From: Stieleria mannarensis
GTDB lineage: Bacteria; Planctomycetota; Planctomycetia; Pirellulales; Pirellulaceae
Reading direction: 5' to 3'
Length of the DNA stretch: 64,000 bases
Assembly (NCBI RefSeq): GCF_014154935.1
Contig: NZ_JACEHH010000032.1
Location: forward strand, 41,958-105,957
Shown here: piece after piece, positions 53,914-63,326 of the stretch
How the letters are laid out: the number at the start of each line of letters is the position of its first letter
Numbering within the stretch: position 1 is the stretch's first letter
Notes under the pieces: generated by a model
The model's database searches: none
The model's input: only the letters and a program-made list of their open reading frames with translations
What the model was told of the DNA's origin: nothing
Program-made: the position numbers and the translations under genes

Positions 53914-56900
53914 ATGCTTGATTCTGTCATCCGACTTTCACTGCGTTACCGAACGCTGGTTTTGATCACCAGCTTGGTGATCCTGGTTTATGGGTCCTAC
54001 CTGGCGACCCAGATGACCATCGACGTCTTTCCCGATCTTGACCGGCCGCGCGTGGTGGTCATCACCGAGGCGCCCGGGCTGGCGACCGAAGAGGTCGAAA
54101 CGCTGGTCACCCAACCGATCGAAATCGCCTTGATGGGGGCCAGCGGAGTCCAGGCGGTGCGCAGTCAGACGACGGCCGGGCTGAACGTCATCTACATCGA
54201 ATTTGATTGGGCGACACAGATACGCGCCGCCCGCCAAACGGTCAGCGAGCGGTTGAGCACTCTGGAGGGAATCCTCCCGGAGGGCATCCGCCCACAAATG
54301 ACGCCGCCGTCCTCGATCATGGGGCAAATCGTGGTGGCGGGCATCTATCGCCAGCGCGGCCCCGGCGGAGGTGTTTTGGCACCGGTCGGTGGGACCGACG
54401 CCATCGCGGAACTCGTCGGACAAGGTGATGATCCAACGATTCGAGTCTGGTCCGCAGGGGATCGCCACGATTTTTCCAGCTGGGAACCGGTGGAGTCACA
54501 ACTTCTCGACTGGGCCGGCGCCCCCGACGCAAGCACCAACGATCTTGCTGGCACGGCGATACTTGAAATCGACGGGAAACAGCATGAAGTGCTGTTCGAC
54601 ACACGAATGAAACAGTCGTTGGAACTGCGGACGATTGCGGACTGGGTGATCCGCCCGCGATTGCTGAAGGTCACCGGAGTTGCCGAGGTTTTCATGCAAG
54701 GGGGCGATCGAAAGCAATATCAAGTCTTGCTGGATCCAACCGCCTTGTTGGAATACGACGTGACCGTGCAGGACGTCGAAAAAGCATTGCGAGAGAGCAA
54801 CATCAACACCAGCGGCGGTTTCGCAATCACGGGCGAAACCGAGCGGCCGATCCGAGTCCTCGGACGGCTCGGAAGCGGGAATCGCAACATCGTCGACGAC
54901 TTGAAGAAGATCGCAGTCGCGAAACACCCAAAGCGAACCGTCTTGCTGGATCAGGTTGCCAGGGTGATCGAAGGCCCAGAACTCAAACGAGGAGATGGCA
55001 GCGTCAACGGTGAAGGCGGAATCGTTTTTACCGTCGTCAAGCAACCCCATGTCAACACACGCACATTGACCGACGATGTCGCGGCGGCTTTGGAGGAGGT
55101 CGAAGCCTCGCTTCCGGCAGAGATCGTGATCAACTCCGAACTTTTTCGTCTGAAGAACTTTATCGACCGAGGGATCTTTAATGTCGCCGAAGCGTTGGTC
55201 ATCGGAGCGACGTTGGTCATCATCGTGCTGTTCTTGTTTCTGCTGAACTTCCGCACGACGTTCATCACGTTGACCGCGATCCCCCTGTCGCTGGTCATCA
55301 CCACACTGGTCTTTCGCATCATCGGGTGGCTGAGCAGCAGTGAGCTGTCCATCAACGTCATGACGCTGGGCGGGATTGCCGTCGCGATGGGCGAACTGGT
55401 CGATGACGCCATCGTCGACGTTGAAAATATCTTCAGGCGGTTAAAAGAGAACCATTCCCGCGAAACACCGCAACCTGCCATCCAAGTGGTCTATGAAGCC
55501 AGCAAGGAGATTCGCAGCGCCATCCTTTTCGGCACCACTGTCGTCATTCTGGTGTTCCTGCCGCTGTTCGCATTGTCTGGTGTCGAAGGTCGTTTGTTTG
55601 CACCGTTGGGATTTGCCTACATCGTTTCGATTCTGGCTTCGTTCGCTGTTTCGTTGACCCTCACGCCGGTGTTGTCGTTCTACCTGTTGCCGGAGGCCGG
55701 TGCGACGCATCGGGAACAAGACGGATTACTACTCCGCGGGTTGAAGTCGTTGGCGACACCCTTGATTCGAACCAGCATGGCGATTCCCGGCAGTTTGCTG
55801 ATCGTGACATGGCTGGTTGTCGCGGTTGCCGCGATCCAGTTGTCAACGCTCGGACGCAACTTCCTGCCCCCGTTTGACGAAGGCAGTGTCCAGGTCAACG
55901 TGACCTTGCCACCGGGTTCATCGCTGGAAGCATCGAATCAGGTGTCCGAATCGATCGACGGCGTGTTCAAGAGCATGCAGAAATCAGCCGACAACCCGGA
56001 CGGCGAAGTTTTGAGCTTCGTCCGACGAACCGGCCGGGCCGAGATGGACGAGCACGCGTCGCCGGTCAACTTTGGCGAATACATTCTGAGCATGAATCCC
56101 GACGCCCAGCAGGGACGCGAGGAAATGCTTGCCGAGTTGCTCGAACGGATTAAGACCGAAGTTCCGGGCGTGGACATCGAAGTCGAGCAGCCGCTGGCTC
56201 ACCTGATCAGCCACATGGTGTCGGGAGTCTATGCCCAGATCGCGATCAAGATTCACGGCGATGATCTGAACACGTTGCTCGCACTCGCCGAACAGGTGAA
56301 GGATTCCATTGCCGACGTGCAGGGAATCACTCCGCCGATCGTTGAACCGGTCCGCATGACCTCCGAGCTGCACATCGAATTGCGCGGCGACGACTTGGCA
56401 CTGTTCGGTCTGACCCGCCAATACGTCGCCGACGTGCTGCAAACGGCGTTGCAAGGGGCCGTGGTCTCGGAGGTCTTGGAAGGTCAACGTCGTTTCGATT
56501 TGCTGATTCGATTGGAAGAGGAATACCGCACGGACTACGCGAATCTGGGACGGCTTCGGATCGATTTACCACACGAAAGCGGTCAAACAGAAAGAGGGCA
56601 AATCGAATTGCGCGACGTGGCCAGCATCAACGAAGGAACCGGCCCCAATTCGGTCAATCGCGAGAATGCCCGTCGAAGGATTGTGATTCGTTGCAATACC
56701 CAAGGCCGTGACTTGGCGGGCGCGGTGGCCGACATTCAGACGCGAATCGGCGAACAAATCTCGATGCCTGTCGGCTACTACGTGGAGTACGCCGGACAGT
56801 TCGAGAGCCAACAAAATGCAACTCGATTGATTGCGATCCTGGCCGGAGTGTCCGTCCTCGGGATGTTTGGCGTGTTGATGATCCTGTTCCCTTCGGTCCG

Positions 56901-57360
56901 CATCGTTTTACAGATTCTCAATGCGTTGCCGACCGCCTTTATCGGCGGGGTGCTCGCGTTGGTCGTGACCCAGCAGAACCTGACCGTGGCCAGTCTGGTC
57001 GGTTTCATCTCCCTGGGTGGCATCGCAGTCCGAAACGGGATTCTGCTGGTCACCCATTACTTTCACCTGATGAAGGAAGAAGGCGAAAGCTTTTCGCAAT
57101 CGATGATCATCCGGGGCAGTCTGGAGCGACTCGCCCCGGTTCTGATGACTGCGCTCACGGCCGGCATCGGACTGATCCCGCTGGTGCTGGGCGGACAAGA
57201 ACCCGGCAGAGAGATTCTCTATCCGGTCGCCACGGTGATTCTGGGCGGCCTGATCACTTCGACTTTTTGTGAGTTCCTGATTCACCCGGGACTGTTTTGG
57301 AAATTCAGCGGAAGAGACGCCAAGCGTTTGGCGGACGCTGAACAAGTGACTTCGATTTAA
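53914..57360 (+). CDS. Heavy-metal efflux RND pump (CzcA/CusA type)
   Basis: A 1148-residue inner-membrane pump with the RND layout: TM1 near residue 12 (LVLITSLVILVYGSYLATQM), a periplasmic porter part, a block of helices near 425-600, a second porter part and helices near 970-1130. The proton-relay region reads GGIAVAMGELVDDAIVDVEN (helix 4), close to HME-RND pumps; DVFPDLDRPRVVV and PGLATEEVETLVTQPIE are typical of CzcA/CusA/SilA. It exports metal ions with its adaptor and a TolC channel. Metal specificity is not readable. The gene is separated by 12 bases from the lipoprotein gene downstream. Confidence 0.95.
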   Translation: MLDSVIRLSLRYRTLVLITSLVILVYGSYLATQMTIDVFPDLDRPRVVVITEAPGLATEEVETLVTQPIEIALMGASGVQAVRSQTTAGLNVIYIEFDWATQIRAARQTVSERLSTLEGILPEGIRPQMTPPSSIMGQIVVAGIYRQRGPGGGVLAPVGGTDAIAELVGQGDDPTIRVWSAGDRHDFSSWEPVESQLLDWAGAPDASTNDLAGTAILEIDGKQHEVLFDTRMKQSLELRTIADWVIRPRLLKVTGVAEVFMQGGDRKQYQVLLDPTALLEYDVTVQDVEKALRESNINTSGGFAITGETERPIRVLGRLGSGNRNIVDDLKKIAVAKHPKRTVLLDQVARVIEGPELKRGDGSVNGEGGIVFTVVKQPHVNTRTLTDDVAAALEEVEASLPAEIVINSELFRLKNFIDRGIFNVAEALVIGATLVIIVLFLFLLNFRTTFITLTAIPLSLVITTLVFRIIGWLSSSELSINVMTLGGIAVAMGELVDDAIVDVENIFRRLKENHSRETPQPAIQVVYEASKEIRSAILFGTTVVILVFLPLFALSGVEGRLFAPLGFAYIVSILASFAVSLTLTPVLSFYLLPEAGATHREQDGLLLRGLKSLATPLIRTSMAIPGSLLIVTWLVVAVAAIQLSTLGRNFLPPFDEGSVQVNVTLPPGSSLEASNQVSESIDGVFKSMQKSADNPDGEVLSFVRRTGRAEMDEHASPVNFGEYILSMNPDAQQGREEMLAELLERIKTEVPGVDIEVEQPLAHLISHMVSGVYAQIAIKIHGDDLNTLLALAEQVKDSIADVQGITPPIVEPVRMTSELHIELRGDDLALFGLTRQYVADVLQTALQGAVVSEVLEGQRRFDLLIRLEEEYRTDYANLGRLRIDLPHESGQTERGQIELRDVASINEGTGPNSVNRENARRRIVIRCNTQGRDLAGAVADIQTRIGEQISMPVGYYVEYAGQFESQQNATRLIAILAGVSVLGMFGVLMILFPSVRIVLQILNALPTAFIGGVLALVVTQQNLTVASLVGFISLGGIAVRNGILLVTHYFHLMKEEGESFSQSMIIRGSLERLAPVLMTALTAGIGLIPLVLGGQEPGREILYPVATVILGGLITSTFCEFLIHPGLFWKFSGRDAKRLADAEQVTSI

Positions 57361-57372
57361 TGGACTGAACCC

Positions 57373-57894
57373 ATGAAAATGTATGCTTTCCTATTGATCC
57401 TCCCCGCACTGTTGCTCGCTGCCGGTTGCCGATCCTCGACGGAGCCCGAGACGCCAACGACTTCAGCAGAATCTGCGCAGGACCACAGCGATCACGACGA
57501 CCGACGTGACCACAGTGTCAAGGGGCACGGCCACGGCATCGGGCCACACGACGGGACCGTGGCCGACTGGGGCGGGGGAAAATACCATCCCGAGTTCACC
57601 GTGGACCACGACAAGCAAGAAGCCACGGTCTACATCCTGGGACCGGATGAAAAAACACCGGTTCCGATCGAGGCGGAATCGATCGAGTTGAGCATTTCGG
57701 AACCTGTCATGCAGCTGACGCTCAACGCGTCCCCGCAGGAGGGCGACCCGGAGGGATTGGCCTCTCGCTTCGTCGGCAACCACGAAAAGCTAAGCGTCGT
57801 TCAACAGTACGCCGGAACCGTGAGTGGTGTCATCGAGGGAACGCCCTACGCGGGGGACTTCGACGAAGGAGATCACGATGGACAGGCACATTAG
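57373..57894 (+). CDS. Histidine-rich lipoprotein of the metal-efflux locus
   Basis: A 173-residue lipoprotein: MKMYAFLLILPALLLAAGC with Cys at residue 19. A histidine- and aspartate-rich stretch follows (DHSDHDDRRDHSVKGHGHGI; GPHDGTVADWGGGKYHPEF). The mature part looks beta-rich. It probably binds metal in the periplasm and hands it to the pump or sequesters it. It is the last gene of the operon starting at 51852; the next gene is convergent at 58479. Confidence 0.75.
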   Translation: MKMYAFLLILPALLLAAGCRSSTEPETPTTSAESAQDHSDHDDRRDHSVKGHGHGIGPHDGTVADWGGGKYHPEFTVDHDKQEATVYILGPDEKTPVPIEAESIELSISEPVMQLTLNASPQEGDPEGLASRFVGNHEKLSVVQQYAGTVSGVIEGTPYAGDFDEGDHDGQAH

Positions 57895-58478
57895 CACGTC
57901 GTCTGGTGCATCGCCGGACGGTCCCGCGAGTTTCTCGGGGGCATAGGCACCAAGTGAAGACGCGAAGTCTTTTGTTGAACCCCGAGGAACGTGAAATGCA
58001 TTGCTGAGCAATACCCTTGCGAGCAAGACAATGTTGTCAGACAAAGGTTGGTAGGCTCATTTCTTTGCAGGACGATATTGATGATCCTGGCTCCCCTCAC
58101 CCCCAGATTTGGGAGAGGAAACGCATCGTAATGAATTAGCAATACACTTCACGTCGAGCGGCGTTGTGCGAAACAATTACAACACCAACCGCGTCGCGGT
58201 TTCACGCCAGCGGCGTGTCACAACAAAGCTTGGGGTCGCGCTAGCGCACCCCAAGATCAGATGTCCCAAGCCCGGCAACCCCAACGGGGTTGAACATCAC
58301 GCGCCGCCCAATTCGCGCGAGCGTTTCGCGGTCCGTTCACATTGCATCGTTTGTTGAACCCCGATGGGGTTCCGATCCTCATTCTTTCCCGGCCCCGGGG
58401 TGCGCTTCGCGACCCCGGGCTGTGTTGTGACACCGCTCTGCGGTGGAAGTCGGGTGGCACGATCTGCGTCGAAACGAT
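57895..58478. other. 584-base gap with several hairpins, no gene
   Basis: No reading frame with support. Its second half is dense with palindromic words (listed separately). On the plus strand it begins directly after the metal lipoprotein stop; no clean terminator with T-run was found. Confidence 0.4.
58229..58420. repeat. Cluster of REP-like palindromes
   Basis: Four hairpins within 190 bases: CTTGGGGT...ACCCCAAG (58229-58255), CAACCCCAACGGGGTTG (58276-58292), GAACCCCGATGGGGTTC (58356-58372) and CCGGCCCCGGGGTGCGC facing GCGACCCCGGGC (58390-58420). The CCCC(A/G)A(C/T)GGGG theme recurs. Typical of planctomycete intergenic REP clusters. Confidence 0.6.
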
Positions 58479-60206
58479 TCAATCCGCCGGACACCCCACC
58501 GTTCGGTCGATCTGGGCGATCGTGCCGGCCAGGGTCGCTTCGATCCGCGCGAGTTGAGTTTCGAACATCAACAACTCGCGATAGGTCTCGATCAATGAAA
58601 AGAAATCGGCTCGCTTGCCTCGGTAGTCGGAGATCGCCAATTTGAGCGTGTCTTCGGTCCGGGGGATGATGCGATTCTCGTAGATGGACCGCTGCTGGAT
58701 CAACGCATCGGCTTGTGCGGCAAGCCGGCGAACTTTGCCGTACAACGAATCGCGTTCCGCTTCCAGCCGCTGTGCGGTGCTGGACCTGCGACTGGCTGCT
58801 TCGCGAATCCCCGCGGTGATCTTGCTTCGCCAGATGGGCAAGGTCGTCCCGACGGTGAAACTGATGTTGTCATGACCGTTGGCCACCGGGCTGATTACGT
58901 CATGGTTATCGTTGACCAATCCCCAGTGCATGCCGACGGTCAAGTCCGGATACTGCTGCAAACAGGCGAGGCTTTCTTTGCTACGATCGCGGGCGAATTC
59001 GGCGGCGAGCCCCTGGAGCGTCGGATTACATTGCTCGGCCAGCGCAATCAGTGCTTCCAGCTGTTCGGGAGAGCTTGCGGTCTCCAATTGATCACTTGTC
59101 TCTGGCAGCATGTTGATCGGTTGTTGCAACAAAGCCGCCAAATCGGCTTGAGCCACCTGCTTTTGTTTCCGCAGGGTGACCAGTTGATCGTCGATGCGAT
59201 CGGCTTCTAATTGGGCACGCAGCACATCTTGCTGTGACCCACCGCTTCGGTATCGTGCCTCGGCAACCTCGGTCAAATCATCGACCAGTTCGCGAGTTTC
59301 CTGAATGATCTCGATCGAGCGTCCGGCAAACCAGATCTCGTAGTACGCCAGCCTCACCGATTCGGTGATCTCACGTTCTGTCGCATCGACCTCGGCTTGT
59401 GCCATTCGCACTTCATGGCTCGCGATCGATGCCTTCGCATCGAGCTTTTTTGGAAACGGAATCTGCTGGCTCAGACTCATTTGATTTCCGACTCGTCCTG
59501 CGGCGGTCTGCAACGCCTGGTCATGAATTGGCCAGAACGTGTTGCTGAACATCGGGTCCGGCAGCGCGCGGGCTTGTGGGATCACGTTCACTGCTGCGGA
59601 GACGCGATTGCGGGCGGCGAGGATCTTCGGGTGTCTCGACAATGCGATGTCGACGAAATAGTCCACCGGCTGGGCTTCCGGTTGCCGCGTGATTGGGGCG
59701 GCAATCGCATCCGTCCCCGAATCGGATTGCATTGTCATCACCGGCGTGAGGAGTGTTTCGCCTTGACCGCCATGGACCGGCGTGGCGCCCGGCTGGCCGG
59801 CCTGGTCCACATGCGTCATTTGGGCGGCGGGATGCTCGTCGCGCTGGGGCGAATCAAGGTGCAGCAAATCGCTGAACTCCGGCCTCACCGTCGTCTCATT
59901 GTCTCGCACGATCGCCGATGCCAGCTCGACCTGCGCAGAACCAGCCGTCCTGACTTGATCCTGGCGGACCTGCTCCTGACTGGCTTGTTCTGGGGTGGGC
60001 AATTCGGATGCAGAATTAGCCGACGGTTCGCTTCTTACCGCAGTGTCAAAGATGCCCGCCGCGCCAGCCCCCCCCCGAGAGAGCCGCTTCGAGAATCGAT
60101 TCAATGACGGATCTGCTGCACAGCCGGCCATTACCAGAAGGGCTAGTTGAAGTGATAAAATTCGCAGCCAATGCGTTGCAGAGCAGACTGATTGACGCCG
60201 TTCCAT
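58479..60206 (-). CDS. TolC-family outer-membrane efflux protein, lipoprotein type
   Basis: A 575-residue protein. Signal and lipobox (LSLQLALLVMAGC, Cys around residue 28) precede a disordered segment (about 30-180). The TolC helical coil follows, with VNVIPQARALPDPMFSNTFW, QQIPFPKKLDAKASIASHEV, EITESVRLAYYEIWFAG and the repeat half SNTAQRLEAERDSLYGKVRR-like helices. It is the outer-membrane channel for a tripartite efflux pump. The ATG at 60206 has AAGGAA upstream. It is divergent from the Cys-rich gene at 60339, and near a second adaptor, so it may serve both metal systems. Confidence 0.88.
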   Translation of the reverse strand: MERRQSVCSATHWLRILSLQLALLVMAGCAADPSLNRFSKRLSRGGAGAAGIFDTAVRSEPSANSASELPTPEQASQEQVRQDQVRTAGSAQVELASAIVRDNETTVRPEFSDLLHLDSPQRDEHPAAQMTHVDQAGQPGATPVHGGQGETLLTPVMTMQSDSGTDAIAAPITRQPEAQPVDYFVDIALSRHPKILAARNRVSAAVNVIPQARALPDPMFSNTFWPIHDQALQTAAGRVGNQMSLSQQIPFPKKLDAKASIASHEVRMAQAEVDATEREITESVRLAYYEIWFAGRSIEIIQETRELVDDLTEVAEARYRSGGSQQDVLRAQLEADRIDDQLVTLRKQKQVAQADLAALLQQPINMLPETSDQLETASSPEQLEALIALAEQCNPTLQGLAAEFARDRSKESLACLQQYPDLTVGMHWGLVNDNHDVISPVANGHDNISFTVGTTLPIWRSKITAGIREAASRRSSTAQRLEAERDSLYGKVRRLAAQADALIQQRSIYENRIIPRTEDTLKLAISDYRGKRADFFSLIETYRELLMFETQLARIEATLAGTIAQIDRTVGCPAD

Positions 60207-60227
60207 GGCGAAATTCCTTGGGCGGGG

Positions 60228-60233
60228 TATAAT
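60228..60233 (+). promoter_or_regulatory. -10-like TATAAT between divergent TolC and Cys-rich genes
   Basis: A perfect TATAAT on the plus strand, 106 bases before the chosen start at 60339. A matching -35 is not obvious. It supports the later start of the Cys-rich gene over the ATG at 60192. Confidence 0.45.
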
Positions 60234-60338
60234 TTTCCGGCAGGCGAAGAAGGAGCGGCAGAATCTCCCTTGAACAATTTGGCCCGATTTCCGATACAAG
60301 TTGCATACCGTACCTGGGTATTCCTTCGGACAGATCCC

Positions 60339-60854
60339 TTGCAGAACTTCCACCTAACTCGCACCGTCCTCAATCTTTGCCTGGTCGTCATGATGGCGAT
60401 TCAGCCGGTGGCGGTTGTGGCTGCACAGGGAACATGTGGCACGACACTGAAAGAGTGTACGGAATTCGAGTGTCCATCGTGCCATTGCTGCGTGATCAGC
60501 CACCAACAGGAGCGGTGTGGTTGTTGCCACGGAACGTCGGAATCCACGGGTGGATGCTGCGGCCGGGCGAAACAGGCGTCGAAAGCAATTGTCGCGTCCT
60601 TCTCGGGTGAGATCGATCAACACGCCGTCAACGTCCGTGGATGTCGTTGCGGATTGCATTCCGAACCGGCGCTGCCCGCGCCGATTCGCGTCCCGGCCAG
60701 CGAGCTTCGTGAATTGGTCGTGGTCGCAAGCTTGATCGATCTCGATTTGACGGGGCACCAGATCAGCGCGTCTGGGCGATTGAATTCAGCGTTCGTTGCC
60801 GGCGCCGCTGCGCCCCATTTTTCTCAGCGCACTCTCTGCGTTTGGCGGTTGTAG
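60339..60854 (+). CDS. Secreted cysteine-rich protein beside metal-efflux genes
   Basis: From the TTG at 60339, 171 residues. A hydrophobic segment (LNLCLVVMMAIQPVAVVAAQ) serves as signal peptide. A cysteine- and histidine-rich stretch follows (CGTTLKECTEFECPSCHCC, HQQERCGCCHGTSESTGGCC), able to bind thiophilic metals such as Cu or Zn. The C-terminal half is unremarkable. The start is uncertain: TTG at 60270 with AAGGAG 14 bases upstream, or ATG at 60192 (which would put the promoter-like box inside the gene), are alternatives. It sits upstream of the second adaptor gene at 61092 on the same strand. Family not recognised. Confidence 0.6.
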   Translation: MQNFHLTRTVLNLCLVVMMAIQPVAVVAAQGTCGTTLKECTEFECPSCHCCVISHQQERCGCCHGTSESTGGCCGRAKQASKAIVASFSGEIDQHAVNVRGCRCGLHSEPALPAPIRVPASELRELVVVASLIDLDLTGHQISASGRLNSAFVAGAAAPHFSQRTLCVWRL

Positions 60855-61091
60855 CGCACCCTCAATAGGAACGCTGCGTCTTTTGCGTTCCTGCTTCTTT
60901 GACCAACGTTGATGGGCACACCGATGGAATGAGATGCGGTCTCGCGGATCGCTTCTGCAATGTTCCTCAATGTCCGTCTCACTCGGTCAATCGTCCAATT
61001 CGGCTTGATGCATTTGACGCTTCGACAGGGTTCCCTGCGCGAGGACCGTCCGGCTGGGATTCCCCCCCCTTTTCAAAACGGGAATGGATAC

Positions 61092-63254
61092 ATGGAAGAC
61101 GATGACAACACACAAGTGCCCGAGGTGACTACCAGTGGTGAGAACACACCACCTGCAGATTCCGGCACATCAAACACCGAAGCGACCTCGCCGAGCGATA
61201 AAACCGATGCGGTGTCCAGCGAAGTTCGTGACGGGAATCCTGACGAACGACTCCCCCCATCGAGCGCACCCGACGAAGCAGCGCCCTTGCGGCACGACGA
61301 GCGTCCGTTCGCATGGCTGGTCCGTATGGCCGTTCAAGCCGCCGTCGTGCTCGCCGTCGTCGGACTCGGTCTGTTTATGCTTGGCGTTGCACAACGAACA
61401 CAGTGGTTGACGGCCGACGGGTTTTCCGGTGGTGATATCGCCATCGTCGAAGACACCGGCAGTGCGGAACCGACGCGTTACATCTGCCCGATGATGTGCA
61501 CGCCGCCATCGACCGAACCGGGACGTTGCCCGGTGTGCGCGATGGAACTGGTACCGGCAACCGGCGGCGGCCAGGGCGATGGTATTTCCGTCACGATCCA
61601 GCCGGCCGCCAGGCGATTGGTCGGAATTCAGACCGCCGTCAGCAAGATGGGGAACATGAATCGAACGATTCGCACCATCGGCTCGATCGACTTCGTTGAA
61701 AGCCGACTGTCAACGATCTCGGCGTACATCGATGGCCGGCTGGAAAAAATGTATGCCAACTATGCCGGCGTCACGGTCAATCAAGGGGATGATTTGGCAC
61801 TGGTCTACAGCCCCGACCTGTATTCCGCCCAAGCCGAGTATGTCGCCAGTCTGGATAGCAAAGCGGGGGGCCGATTCAGTATCGGCGATGCCGGAATGCA
61901 GGAAATGGCTCGGGAAAAGCTGTCCGAACTCGGCATGACGGACCAGCAAATCGCGACGTTGCGCGAGTCGGGAAAGCCGATGTCGCGGATTCGGATCAAG
62001 TCGCCACAAAGCGGAACGGTCATCGAAAAGTCCGCCGTCGAGGGCGACTATGTCAAGACGGGACAGAAACTCTATCGCATCGCCGACCTCAGCAGTGTCT
62101 GGTTGATGTTAGACCTGTTTCCCGACGATGCGTCGCTGGTTCGGTTCGGCCAGCAAGTCGAGGCAGAGATTCAATCGCTGCCCGGCGAAGTCTTTACAGG
62201 GCGGGTCGCGTTCATTGATCCCGTCGTCAACCAGCAAACGCGAACGGTTCGCGTTCGCGTCGAGTTCATCAATTTTGACGGCAAGTTGCGGCCCGGCGAT
62301 TACGCCACGGCACGACTGTCCGTCCCGGCGATCCCCACCGATCGAGCGTATGACCCGGCGCTGGCCGATCGGTTCATCAGCCCGATGCATCCACAAGTGA
62401 TTCGAGACGATCCGGGGGATTGCCCGTTGTGTGGGATGCGGCTAGTCCCCACATCCGAGTATGGTTATTCGCCCGAGCCGGTTGAAGGTCAACAGGTCGT
62501 CACGGTACCTCGCGACGCCGTTTTGCTTGCCGGCGATCAAGGGGTGCTGTACGTCGAAACGGAACCGGGGCGATTCGAAATCCGACGCGTGACCGTGGGA
62601 CCGATGAACGACACCGATGCGGTGATCGCCGAAGGACTCGCTGCCGGTGAAGTCGTCGCGACCAGCGGCAACTTTCTCATCGATTCACAAATGCAGCTTG
62701 CAGGTAACCCGTCGTTGCTGGATCCCAGCAAGGCGACCAGCTACCCGCCCGGACCGCTTTCGCTGCCCGATTCCCAGCCCGTTTTGTTGACCGGCGATTC
62801 CGCGGTGCAATTTGATCGAGCCTACAACGCCTACTTCGAAATCCAATCCGCGATGGCGGCCGATACGGCACCGCCCCGCGTCGCACTCAATGCTCTGGTC
62901 GATGCACTGGCACGATTGGAATTGTCGCCCGACGTCCCCGACCTGGCTCAGACGCGATTCGCCAAGGCCCGCAGCGCGGCGGGCCGAATGGATGGTTCGC
63001 TGGAATCGGCACGAGATGCGTTCCGAACCGTCAGCCACGCCATGTTGCGGGCGGCGACGGTTGCTCGCGGCCCCCAAACCGCCGAGCGGTTGACTCACTA
63101 CTACTGCCCGATGGTTCCCGGTGGCGGCGGCGATTGGATGCAACCTGGCGGCGAACTGGCCAATCCGTACTGGGGCGCTGAGATGCTGAGGTGCGGGGAG
63201 GTAGTGGGGGAGTTGGGGAGTGAAGGAGATGGGAGTGAAGGAGTGAAGGAGTGA
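61092..63254 (+). CDS. Efflux RND adaptor (CusB-like) with heavy-metal-binding modules
   Basis: A 720-residue adaptor. A disordered acidic N-terminus precedes a TM anchor (LVRMAVQAAVVLAVVGLGLF, about 78-97). A heavy-metal-binding module follows (YICPMMCTPPSTEPGRCPVC plus AMELVPA), then HlyD/CusB lipoyl and barrel parts (GRLEKMYANYAGVTVNQGDD; FIDPVVNQQTRTVRVRV), and a second module SPMHPQVIRDDPGDCPLCGM. The C-terminal DUF3347-like domain ends with a third site (YYCPMVPGGGGDWMQPGGEL; LRCGE). The last ~16 residues (VVGELGSEGDGSEGVKE) are encoded by a purine-rich repeat and look like a repeat-caused extension. The ATG at 61092 has GGGAAT upstream. No CusA gene follows in the window. Confidence 0.88.
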   Translation: MEDDDNTQVPEVTTSGENTPPADSGTSNTEATSPSDKTDAVSSEVRDGNPDERLPPSSAPDEAAPLRHDERPFAWLVRMAVQAAVVLAVVGLGLFMLGVAQRTQWLTADGFSGGDIAIVEDTGSAEPTRYICPMMCTPPSTEPGRCPVCAMELVPATGGGQGDGISVTIQPAARRLVGIQTAVSKMGNMNRTIRTIGSIDFVESRLSTISAYIDGRLEKMYANYAGVTVNQGDDLALVYSPDLYSAQAEYVASLDSKAGGRFSIGDAGMQEMAREKLSELGMTDQQIATLRESGKPMSRIRIKSPQSGTVIEKSAVEGDYVKTGQKLYRIADLSSVWLMLDLFPDDASLVRFGQQVEAEIQSLPGEVFTGRVAFIDPVVNQQTRTVRVRVEFINFDGKLRPGDYATARLSVPAIPTDRAYDPALADRFISPMHPQVIRDDPGDCPLCGMRLVPTSEYGYSPEPVEGQQVVTVPRDAVLLAGDQGVLYVETEPGRFEIRRVTVGPMNDTDAVIAEGLAAGEVVATSGNFLIDSQMQLAGNPSLLDPSKATSYPPGPLSLPDSQPVLLTGDSAVQFDRAYNAYFEIQSAMAADTAPPRVALNALVDALARLELSPDVPDLAQTRFAKARSAAGRMDGSLESARDAFRTVSHAMLRAATVARGPQTAERLTHYYCPMVPGGGGDWMQPGGELANPYWGAEMLRCGEVVGELGSEGDGSEGVKE

Positions 63255-63285
63255 AGGAGTGGGGGAGTGGGGGAGTGGGGGAGTG
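63195..63285. repeat. Purine-rich GGAGTG(A/G) tract at the 3' end of the adaptor gene
   Basis: Repeats of GGAGTGAA and GGAGTGGG in an uninterrupted purine-rich plus strand of about 90 bases. The first part encodes the adaptor's last residues and its stop (63252-63254); the rest is intergenic. The same word GGAGTGAAGGAG is the core of the 15-bp array at 63711. Confidence 0.75.
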
Positions 63286-63326
63286 TACGGTGGGGTGTCA
63301 ATCGATGGGCAGTCAGGAGATTTGAA

